6,510 bases of DNA from an uncultured Spirochaetaceae bacterium (lineage in GTDB: Bacteria > Spirochaetota > Spirochaetia > Treponematales > Treponemataceae): assembly GCA_902766345.1 (NCBI GenBank), contig CACXDK010000097.1:1-6510 (forward strand). Reading direction: 5' to 3'. The translations under genes and the position numbers were made by a program. Positions 1 to 5,781 of the stretch are shown in pieces. How positions within the stretch are numbered: the stretch's first letter is position 1; every line of letters starts with the position of its first letter. Below the pieces are notes generated by a model. That model was not told the origin of the DNA. It worked only from the letters and a program-made list of their open reading frames with translations, and did no database searches.

Positions 1-132
1 GAAATGGGAATTCCTACTCCGAATATTTTTACAGGCGGTCACAATTATCACTCCCGCTATGAATGGGCAAGTTTGAGCCAGATGACCTGTGCTGCAGAAA
101 TCTTACTTCAGCTTTCACAGAGCTGGTTATAA
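1..132 (+). CDS. pepT: Peptidase T-like aminotripeptidase, C-terminal fragment
   Basis: This is the last 43 codons of a gene that begins before the window and ends at a TAA at 130-132. The visible protein contains GIPTPNIFTGGHNYHSRYEW, which matches the conserved C-terminal part of peptidase T (M20 family), where the G-x-PTPNxFTGGxNxHxRYE stretch carries a late metal/active-site histidine. Peptidase T is a cytoplasmic dinuclear zinc enzyme that removes the N-terminal residue from tripeptides. The tail after this motif (EWASLSQM and about 15 further residues) has the usual length, so the gene seems intact at this end. It lies 18 bases before murA on the same strand with no terminator between them, so the two are probably co-transcribed. 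The catalytic core is outside the window. Confidence rests on the single conserved motif. Confidence 0.85.
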   Translation, partial: EMGIPTPNIFTGGHNYHSRYEWASLSQMTCAAEILLQLSQSWL

Positions 133-150
133 AATATACAGAGGATAAAT

Positions 151-1434
151 ATGTACGAATACCATATAGAAGGCGGTTTTCCAGTAAAGGGGACGGTACA
201 GGCAAGCGGTAATAAAAATGCGGCACTGCCTTGTATTGCTGCCACCTTGCTGACAAAAGAACCTGTTATCCTTCGTAACATTCCAGATATTGAAGATACT
301 AATGTAATGCTTTCTATTCTAGAGTCACTTGGCATTGGAGTTGAAAAAATAGAAAGCCACGCATGGAAAATTGATGCGGCACAAATTAATTCAAGCACCA
401 TTCCTGCACAGCTGTCAAAAAAAATACGTGCATCAATTCTGTTTGCAGGTCCTCTTATTGCCCGCACAGGAAAAGCAATAATGTTGCCTCCAGGGGGAGA
501 TGTTATTGGGCGCAGAAGACTTGATACTCACTTTCTTGCATTACAGGATCTTGGCGCTCGTGTAACCACTGAAGGACGGTTTGAATTCACGGCAAACAAG
601 CTTGTCGGTGCTGATATATTCTTGGACGAAGCTTCTGTAACAGCTACTGAAAATGCAATTATGGCAAGTGTTCTGGCTGAAGGACACACAGACATTACAA
701 ATGCGGCAAGTGAACCTCACATTCAGGATTTGTGTAACATGCTCAACTCTATGGGGGCAAAAATTACTGGAGTCGGAAGTAATATCCTGCACATAGACGG
801 TGTAAAAAAACTTTCTGGTACGGATTTTACAATAGGTCCTGATTTTATGGAAATTGGTTCGTTTATTGGACTTGCGGCAACAACTCGCGGTTCTATAGAA
901 ATAAAAGGCGTAAATCCAAGAGATTTACGCCCGTTAAAAATATCTTTCGGTAAGCTCGGTATACGCTGGAACATTGAAGGAGACTCGCTTTTTGTTTCAT
1001 CCGATCAGGAAATGAAAGTAAATACTGATTTAGGTGGAATGATTCCGAAAATTGACGATGCTCCGTGGCCAGGATTTCCGCCTGATTTAACATCTATCAT
1101 GGTGGTAATTGCGACACAGGTAGAAGGCACTGTTCTTATTTTTGAAAAAATGTTTGAAAGCAGAATGTTCTTTGTAGACAAGCTAATAAGCATGGGTGCC
1201 CGTATTACTTTGTGTGATCCACACCGTGCAGTAGTTACAGGTCCAAGTGCCCTTCACGGAGACCATCTTGTTTCTCCTGATGTTCGTGCAGGAATGGCTA
1301 TGGTCATTGCGGCAATGGCGGCACATGGGGAAAGCAAAATCAGTAATGTATACCAGATTGAACGTGGATACGAAAATCTTGTAGAACGATTACAGGCATT
1401 AGGTGCTCACATTGAGCGTGTTGAAGTAAAATAA
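151..1434 (+). CDS. murA: UDP-N-acetylglucosamine 1-carboxyvinyltransferase (Asp-type, probably fosfomycin-insensitive)
   Basis: MurA transfers enolpyruvate from phosphoenolpyruvate to UDP-N-acetylglucosamine in the cytoplasm, the first committed step of peptidoglycan synthesis. The 427-residue length is normal for the family. Visible landmarks, matched by eye to E. coli MurA, are GNKNAALP with Lys22, RASILFAGPL with Arg93 (E. coli Arg91), the active-site loop PPGGDVIGRRRLDTH, FPPDLTS with Asp312 (Asp305), FESRMFF with Arg338 (Arg331), DVRAGMAM with Arg379 (Arg371), and IERGYENL with Arg405 (Arg397). The loop residue that is Cys115 in E. coli is Asp117 here (GAT at 499-501). The same change is known in mycobacteria, Chlamydia and Borrelia, and gives insensitivity to fosfomycin. 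The start is supported by AGAGGA at 140-145, five bases before the ATG, and by the family N-terminus. It follows the pepT-like gene and ends at a strong hairpin terminator. Confidence 0.97.
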   Translation: MYEYHIEGGFPVKGTVQASGNKNAALPCIAATLLTKEPVILRNIPDIEDTNVMLSILESLGIGVEKIESHAWKIDAAQINSSTIPAQLSKKIRASILFAGPLIARTGKAIMLPPGGDVIGRRRLDTHFLALQDLGARVTTEGRFEFTANKLVGADIFLDEASVTATENAIMASVLAEGHTDITNAASEPHIQDLCNMLNSMGAKITGVGSNILHIDGVKKLSGTDFTIGPDFMEIGSFIGLAATTRGSIEIKGVNPRDLRPLKISFGKLGIRWNIEGDSLFVSSDQEMKVNTDLGGMIPKIDDAPWPGFPPDLTSIMVVIATQVEGTVLIFEKMFESRMFFVDKLISMGARITLCDPHRAVVTGPSALHGDHLVSPDVRAGMAMVIAAMAAHGESKISNVYQIERGYENLVERLQALGAHIERVEVK

Positions 1435-1479
1435 AAAAATCCTGCGTGATACAACAATGTTTCACGCAGGATTTTTTTT
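1434..1479. terminator. Bidirectional rho-independent terminator between murA and the convergent membrane-protein cluster
   Basis: The left arm TCCTGCGTGA (1440-1449) pairs perfectly with TCACGCAGGA (1462-1471). The stem is extended by an A run on the left (1434-1439) pairing with a T run on the right (1472-1479). The 12-base loop can add a short inner ACA/TGT stem. Read on the plus strand, the hairpin is followed by eight T residues and starts right after the murA stop codon. Read on the minus strand, it lies 17 bases past the stop of the 631-codon gene and is followed by six or seven T residues. It can therefore serve both convergent transcripts. Confidence 0.92.
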
Positions 1480-1496
1480 ATATATGCATGATACAA

Positions 1497-3392
1497 TCAA
1501 GCTTTTCTAGACATAAAGTAAAACGATGCCAAAATAAAAATTACAACATAAACTACAGCCGCTGCGACAAGTGCCGCCTGATTAAACGTTCCCACAAGCA
1601 CATAATTTACTATATTAAACATATAGAATGCAATTTCTACAATGAGATACATTACAAGTCCAAAGAGCAATATAATAAACAGCCAGACCGTCTTAAAATG
1701 AGGGCTTTTGCTTTCTATGCGGTAATTCCATCCAGCAGATGCAGCACACACAAAAAGAATAAGGACAAACAAAGGATACATAACGCGACTTAAAAGCGAT
1801 TCACGGAATACTTCTGCAGAAAAACCATATTCCACAGCATTAGGAATGAAATTCATTAAAGAAAAAATCGACATTGAAGATGCTGCTTCAGATGCCATAT
1901 TTATAGAAGCAAAATCTGAGTACGGCATTGGCAAAATTGCAGTATTGGGAGCATAACCAGAAGATTCTTCTGCTGGAGGAATCTTAGAAGCATCCACTGC
2001 AAGACCTATTAATTCTTCTTCTTCCAGAATTTCAAGCGGAAGACCAGTCTCTGCATAACGATATGAAGGACGGCTTACAAGTCCCTGAGTGTTGCGATCT
2101 ACAGCCAGCATCATAAGATAAGGAACAGTTTTCCAATTTTTCTCTATTCCAAGAATTTTCTTAGAATCTTCATCAAATACTGTTGTTGTCTGACTTATAA
2201 CTTTTGCAATAGGAGCATTCACACAGTTAATAAAATTACCATTGCGGTCATATTTTACAATTGTAAGATTTTTTAAGTACCGTACAGATTTACCGCTCTC
2301 TTTTGAATCCATAAGGCTCTTTACATAATAAGCACTCTTAGAGCCATCCGGATTTTTCAAAGAAAAGTATACATTATGACCATTTGACAGCAAATCCATA
2401 TTCTGTGTTTCATCAATAAAGAAATATTGATTTTCCATTCCCTCTTTTGCCAAAGCAAAGAAACGTTCTACATCAGGATCAGTACCAATAACTGTTTTCT
2501 GCAGTTCAAGGAAAATATAATATGCCTGCAAATAGTCACCAGCATTCAAAGCTATATAGCCTTTCTGCTTTTTTGCATAAATGAGATTCATCTCAGAACT
2601 TTCATATCTGGAAGGAGAACGAAGAATGTTCCAAGCCTTATCTGCAATATCATGAGCAACATCAAGATTTGTATCAACACCTTTACAAGCTTCCTGTGCA
2701 AGCGTAGCCCAGTAATGTGCATCAAACCATTCTTCTGCCTCATAGGCAGCACGGGCACGGGCAATCAATTCTTTTACAGAATAACTGTGATCCTGTGAAT
2801 ACAAAGGCATTTCTTCTTCATCTACAGTAACAAAACTATCATCATGACGACTTCTTTCATTATATATTTCAAGAGCATCCTTTGTACGCTTTAACATGCT
2901 CAAGGCTTCAGCATTTTTAGGAGCAACAGCCACAGCTCTGCGAGCATAAATATAAGACAAGTCATATTTTTCTTCTGCCAGAAATGTTTCTGCAGTTTTT
3001 AAATCATTATGCAATTCAAGAGGCCCATTCTCAAATGCAGAAAGCTTTCTATTTACAACAGGCTTACATATTTCAGCAGAAAAAGACAATATAAACACAA
3101 AAATAAGAGAAGCTATAATGACAAAACGATAGCGATCTATCATTGCAGGGGAAAAACGATGTCTAGAGTCAGTAGCATTTCTTTTCCACTGTATTGAACA
3201 GGCAATACAAAAACCACTAATCAAAATAGAAGGAAGCAAGGCTAAAAACCAAGAAAGTCCCCTGTAAAATCTGTAAGAAGATACACATTCAGGAACCAGT
3301 TCTGGAACATACCTGTAAATATAAGTTTCTCCCAGACAGCATAAAAAAATAAGAAACGTATATATTACCAGAATTATAATAACTTTCTTCAT
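1497..3392 (-). CDS. TPR-containing six-helix membrane protein, LptF/LptG permease-like
   Basis: This 631-residue protein has membrane helices near residues 4-21, 47-66 and 89-106, a large region (about 107-530) predicted outside the cytoplasm, and three more helices near 536-554, 568-587 and 604-626. Positive charges fall on the predicted inner loops (QWKRNATDSRHR, NYRIESK, SRKA). The outer region has TPR-like helical pairs near 131-163, 206-236 and 270-302, then a beta-rich stretch near 338-480 (VYFSLKNPDG, YLKNLTIVKYDRNGNFIN, NAPIAKVI). Just before helix 4, SIFSLMNFIPNAVEYGF followed by LLSRVMYPLFVLIL resembles the S-x-x-(E)L ... G ... R-x-x-x-P(L) wording of LptF/LptG, inner-membrane parts of the LPS export machine. 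Those proteins are usually about 360 residues and lack TPRs. The ATG has GGAGGA nine bases upstream, inside the preceding gene, so translation is probably coupled. The gene is real and membrane-bound; the permease family is an inference from topology and weak motifs. It could also be an unrelated TPR membrane protein. Confidence 0.88.
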   Translation of the reverse strand: MKKVIIILVIYTFLIFLCCLGETYIYRYVPELVPECVSSYRFYRGLSWFLALLPSILISGFCIACSIQWKRNATDSRHRFSPAMIDRYRFVIIASLIFVFILSFSAEICKPVVNRKLSAFENGPLELHNDLKTAETFLAEEKYDLSYIYARRAVAVAPKNAEALSMLKRTKDALEIYNERSRHDDSFVTVDEEEMPLYSQDHSYSVKELIARARAAYEAEEWFDAHYWATLAQEACKGVDTNLDVAHDIADKAWNILRSPSRYESSEMNLIYAKKQKGYIALNAGDYLQAYYIFLELQKTVIGTDPDVERFFALAKEGMENQYFFIDETQNMDLLSNGHNVYFSLKNPDGSKSAYYVKSLMDSKESGKSVRYLKNLTIVKYDRNGNFINCVNAPIAKVISQTTTVFDEDSKKILGIEKNWKTVPYLMMLAVDRNTQGLVSRPSYRYAETGLPLEILEEEELIGLAVDASKIPPAEESSGYAPNTAILPMPYSDFASINMASEAASSMSIFSLMNFIPNAVEYGFSAEVFRESLLSRVMYPLFVLILFVCAASAGWNYRIESKSPHFKTVWLFIILLFGLVMYLIVEIAFYMFNIVNYVLVGTFNQAALVAAAVVYVVIFILASFYFMSRKA

Positions 3393-3394
3393 AA

Positions 3395-4393
3395 TTACAG
3401 GTCCTCCAAATTCCTGCTGTTTTTTTCAAATGCAAAGAAAAGGACTAACAGAATAATAAATATAAATATATTGCAGAATATTATAAAAGGATTACCGACC
3501 GTACATAGCGGCTTAAAAATGCCAATTTTTGCAAACACATCATTGAAAGACTTTTCAATTCCTACCATTACAGGATTTACATACCCCAAAGTGTTTCCCA
3601 CAATAATTCCAAGTGTAGCCATTGCAACAAAAAGCATATTCACAAGACGCCACTCAGAAAAATGACGTAAACCTATTACACCAAGAAGAGCCAATCCCAT
3701 AGAAGCAAAACACAACCAGTAAAAAAATGAATGGTTCGAACCAAAAGACTGAGATGCACATTTACGCAGAACAAGCGACAGTTCAAGGAGTTTCTGTGCT
3801 GTAATTGCAATAGCAGGAGGCATATCAATAGAATTCTGTATTAAAGAATCTGTAAAAGCTGTTTTTTTATGAGACAGTTTCAGGGAACTAAATGTATAAA
3901 CATTGTTTTCTGCAAGATTTGAATCAATACACAATCCCGCAACAGAATTGTCAGCTTCATTTACATACGAATAATAAACTATTTTATCTTTATTTCTTCG
4001 GAAATAACCAGAAGAAGGCATGTCTTTCGTTTTTGCTTCAATATAAGTTTCGTAAGAAGTCGTACTTACTTTTGAAATGGCAGGAATTATGAATATCCAG
4101 GAAACAGCATACAGTACACAGTAGCATATTAAAGGCAGTATATAATGACATGGATGGCGTATAAAGAAAAACGTCATCAGCATTGAACCAAAAATAAATA
4201 CTACAGGAGAAAATAGAAGAAAACCTTCCATAAAAAGATTAAAATCAAAAGAAAGAGTCTGTCCTGCAACAAGATTTTGGCAGAGCGTGTATACCATATA
4301 AAGTACAGATGAACAGAAACAGAGGAATATGCATATACATGCATAGAAAAAAATAAGTTTCAGTGATTCTATTATATTTTCTTTAATCTTCAT
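3395..4393 (-). CDS. Six-helix membrane protein, probable LptF/LptG-like partner
   Basis: I do not recognise this 332-residue protein by overall sequence. Membrane helices are visible near residues 11-36, 55-77 and 83-105. A region of about 115 residues (106-221) follows, predicted outside the cytoplasm, with alternating polar and hydrophobic stretches such as GYFRRNKDKIVYYSYV and NNVYTFSSLKL that suggest beta structure. Helices near 222-243, 249-270 and 299-322 complete it, and positive charges fall inside (MKIKENIIESLK, IRH, LRHFSEWR, EKNSR). This three-plus-three layout with a central outer domain, and the length, match LptF/LptG permeases of LPS export, which work as heterodimers. The adjacent 631-residue protein has the same topology. 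The two genes are 2 bases apart, and this gene's last codons (NLEDL) contain the next gene's ribosome binding site. The start ATG has no clear Shine-Dalgarno sequence; a TTGACT at 4419-4424 on this strand is only a weak -35 candidate. Existence and topology are firm; family is inferred. Confidence 0.85.
   Translation of the reverse strand: MKIKENIIESLKLIFFYACICIFLCFCSSVLYMVYTLCQNLVAGQTLSFDFNLFMEGFLLFSPVVFIFGSMLMTFFFIRHPCHYILPLICYCVLYAVSWIFIIPAISKVSTTSYETYIEAKTKDMPSSGYFRRNKDKIVYYSYVNEADNSVAGLCIDSNLAENNVYTFSSLKLSHKKTAFTDSLIQNSIDMPPAIAITAQKLLELSLVLRKCASQSFGSNHSFFYWLCFASMGLALLGVIGLRHFSEWRLVNMLFVAMATLGIIVGNTLGYVNPVMVGIEKSFNDVFAKIGIFKPLCTVGNPFIIFCNIFIFIILLVLFFAFEKNSRNLEDL
3402..3407 (-). promoter_or_regulatory. 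Ribosome binding site of the 631-codon gene, embedded in the upstream gene
   Basis: GGAGGA on the minus strand lies nine bases before the ATG at 3392. It overlaps the GAG GAC (Glu-Asp) codons near the end of the upstream 332-codon gene. With a 2-base gap between the stop and the next ATG, this is a typical arrangement for translational coupling and supports both the start choice and a joint function. Confidence 0.85.
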
Positions 4394-4455
4394 TATTTTT
4401 TAAGAATACCATTAATTTAGTCAAATAACAATATGCAACCATATCTAAACAAAGT

Positions 4456-5004
4456 TTATCCTAAGGTTACATCCCCTTTATTGTTTATAGCAATAATAGA
4501 TTTGCAGTTGGAACATCTGAATCTGCCTTCTTTTGTAGCCTTTAAGCTGTTAGAACAGACTGGACAGTTTACAACTCTTGGAAACACATTATCTCCCTGA
4601 GCAATTTCTTTTTGAAGAAACAGAGTCGCTTCTTTTATATTTTCCTTGAATGTAAAAAACTGAGAGAATCCCAAAAGCTGAAAAACTTCCAAAACTTTAG
4701 GCTGAACATTTACCAGAACTACATCACCGCCAGAAGATTTTACAGACTTTAAAAAATCTGTAAAATAGCCAATTCCAGTTGATGAAACATAATTCAAATT
4801 GTAACAACTAAATATTATGCGTATATATCCGGCATTTATTATTTTTTCAATCTGTTTTTGAAAATAATTTGAATTATAAGTATCTACATAGCCATTAAGA
4901 TTGACAATAATACATTTATCTATATCCTCGGATTTTTCAAGATAAAATTTCAGGCTATCATCTTTGTCTTCATCAAATCCCTTTATTAAATTATTGTCTA
5001 TCAT
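4456..5004 (-). CDS. STAS-domain anti-sigma-factor-antagonist-like protein with C-terminal zinc ribbon
   Basis: Numbered from the ATG at 5004, this 182-residue soluble protein has a STAS domain at about residues 20-135 and a short CxxC zinc ribbon at 147-167. The STAS core is visible as CIIVNLNGYVDTYNS, IRIIFSCYNLNYVSSTGIGYF and DVVLVNVQPKVLEVFQLLGF, the pattern of SpoIIAA/RsbV-type antagonists. These bind anti-sigma kinases and are switched by phosphorylation. The usual D-S-S-G-L-G phosphosite reads S-S-T-G-I-G here, so Thr76 falls at the phosphoacceptor position and Ser75 is next to it. The tail has Cys147-Pro-Val-Cys150 and Cys164-Ser-Asn-Cys167, likely one zinc site. An ATG 12 bases further upstream (5016) is in frame, but AAGG directly abuts it, whereas GGAG sits six bases before the 5004 ATG; I prefer 5004. 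No kinase or phosphatase partner is in the window. It lies 62 bases before the membrane-protein pair, with no terminator seen, so it may be co-transcribed with them. Confidence 0.92.
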   Translation of the reverse strand: MIDNNLIKGFDEDKDDSLKFYLEKSEDIDKCIIVNLNGYVDTYNSNYFQKQIEKIINAGYIRIIFSCYNLNYVSSTGIGYFTDFLKSVKSSGGDVVLVNVQPKVLEVFQLLGFSQFFTFKENIKEATLFLQKEIAQGDNVFPRVVNCPVCSNSLKATKEGRFRCSNCKSIIAINNKGDVTLG

Positions 5005-5010
5005 TTTCAG

Positions 5011-5014
5011 CTCC
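5011..5014 (-). promoter_or_regulatory. Ribosome binding site deciding the STAS gene start
   Basis: GGAG on the minus strand is followed by six bases (CTGAAA) and then the ATG at 5004-5002. The alternative ATG at 5016-5014 partly overlaps this GGAG and has only AAGG immediately before it with no spacer, so the downstream start is better supported. Confidence 0.65.
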
Positions 5015-5078
5015 ATCCTTTAACTTTTATTTACATAATTATCGTCATAAATAATTAATTATATAAATAAGTATAAAG

Positions 5079-5735
5079 TCACATCCATCCATAGTCAACA
5101 TTTAAAAAAATACCATTCAAATCCCGCTGTTCTATAACATAAACAGCTTTTTCAGCAATCTGGACATCATTTGAAAGAAATCCTTCTGGAGCATTACGAG
5201 TAAATCCTGGTAAAATTGCATTACAACGAATTCCCAATTGACCATATTCTCTGGCAACAGACTTAACAATCACCCCAAGTCCTGTTTTTGCTCCTAAATA
5301 GGCAGCATTTGTAGCACAGGCTCTAGGCAGTTCACTTCTTGTGCCTCCAAACAATAAAATTGAGCCGCATTTTTTTTCCATCATAAAAGCCAAAACCTTG
5401 CTGACAGCAATACCAGGAAGAGCATAATCAAACAATGCCATTTTCTGCCAGTCATCAGAGGTAGTTTCATGCATCGATTTTTGTACAAAAGGACCATAAC
5501 ACACACATAAAATAGTACATTCAGACATAACCAATTCTAAACGCTCCAATTCTGCAAGTCCATTTCTCTCAAAATCACAAGGAATAAAATGAAGTTTTTC
5601 ACATTCTGGGGCATGAGTACCAGTTACGTAAACATCAGCACCTTTTTCTGCAAGAATATTTGCAACACAGCCTCCAATTCCCGAAGTTCCGCCTATTACA
5701 AGAGCTGTTTTCCCGTACACAAAAGAATTACTCAT
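5079..5735 (-). CDS. Divergent short-chain dehydrogenase/reductase (SDR)
   Basis: This is a 218-residue Rossmann-fold oxidoreductase, shorter than the roughly 250 of classical SDRs such as FabG. The nucleotide-binding motif is clear: ALVIGGTSGIGG (residues 11-22). The active-site YxxxK is Y146-LGA-K150, followed by SVAREYGQLGIRCNAILPGF and the C-terminal GIFLNVDYGWM. Several usual positions differ: the NNAG motif reads CYGP (79-82), the tetrad Asn position appears to be Tyr104, and no Ser lies exactly 13 residues before the Tyr, though Thr132 and Ser134 flank the spot. Most of the shortening lies between strand 2 and strand 4. Substrate is unknown; NAD(P)H-dependent reduction of a carbonyl is the family norm. 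The frame stays open upstream to an ATG at 5867, but those 44 residues do not look like an SDR and would overlap the divergent trmJ-like gene, so I take the ATG at 5735, nine residues before the first strand. No Shine-Dalgarno is seen; a TATAAT lies six bases upstream. Confidence 0.9.
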   Translation of the reverse strand: MSNSFVYGKTALVIGGTSGIGGCVANILAEKGADVYVTGTHAPECEKLHFIPCDFERNGLAELERLELVMSECTILCVCYGPFVQKSMHETTSDDWQKMALFDYALPGIAVSKVLAFMMEKKCGSILLFGGTRSELPRACATNAAYLGAKTGLGVIVKSVAREYGQLGIRCNAILPGFTRNAPEGFLSNDVQIAEKAVYVIEQRDLNGIFLNVDYGWM

Positions 5736-5741
5736 GTCGTC

Positions 5742-5747
5742 ATTATA
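5742..5747 (-). promoter_or_regulatory. Candidate -10 box for the SDR gene (possible leaderless start)
   Basis: A perfect TATAAT on the minus strand ends six bases before the ATG at 5735. This would put the transcript start at or next to the A of the ATG. No good -35 box is seen at the usual distance, and no Shine-Dalgarno sequence precedes the ATG. In A+T-rich DNA this hexamer can occur by chance. Confidence 0.4.
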
Positions 5748-5781
5748 GCTTAAATCATGTAAAAACGATATAGTAGGCTTT

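Noticed and set aside
108..467. Minus-strand open frame of 119 codons antisense to the start of murA.
   Set aside because: murA is conserved across this whole region and no ribosome binding site or family resemblance supports the antisense frame.
1446..1793. Plus-strand open frame of 115 codons after murA.
   Set aside because: It begins inside the terminator hairpin and lies antisense to the C-terminal membrane helices of the 631-codon gene; its composition does not look like a protein.
2427..2798. Plus-strand open frame of 123 codons inside the 631-codon gene.
   Set aside because: It is a shadow of the TPR-coding strand, rich in Ile, Phe and Cys, with no supporting context.
4394..4455. TTGACT at 4419-4424 (minus strand) as the -35 box of a promoter for the 332-codon gene.
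   Set aside because: The matching -10 position is only an A-rich run almost touching the ATG, too weak to annotate.
5051..5062. Perfect 12-base palindrome ATAATTAATTAT between the SDR and STAS genes.
   Set aside because: It is pure A+T in an A+T-rich gap, has no flanking symmetry and no second copy was noticed, so it is not good evidence for an operator.
5058..5063. TATAAT on the minus strand upstream of the STAS gene as a promoter.
   Set aside because: No -35-like hexamer lies 16-18 bases upstream, and the surrounding sequence is nearly all A and T, so chance is likely.
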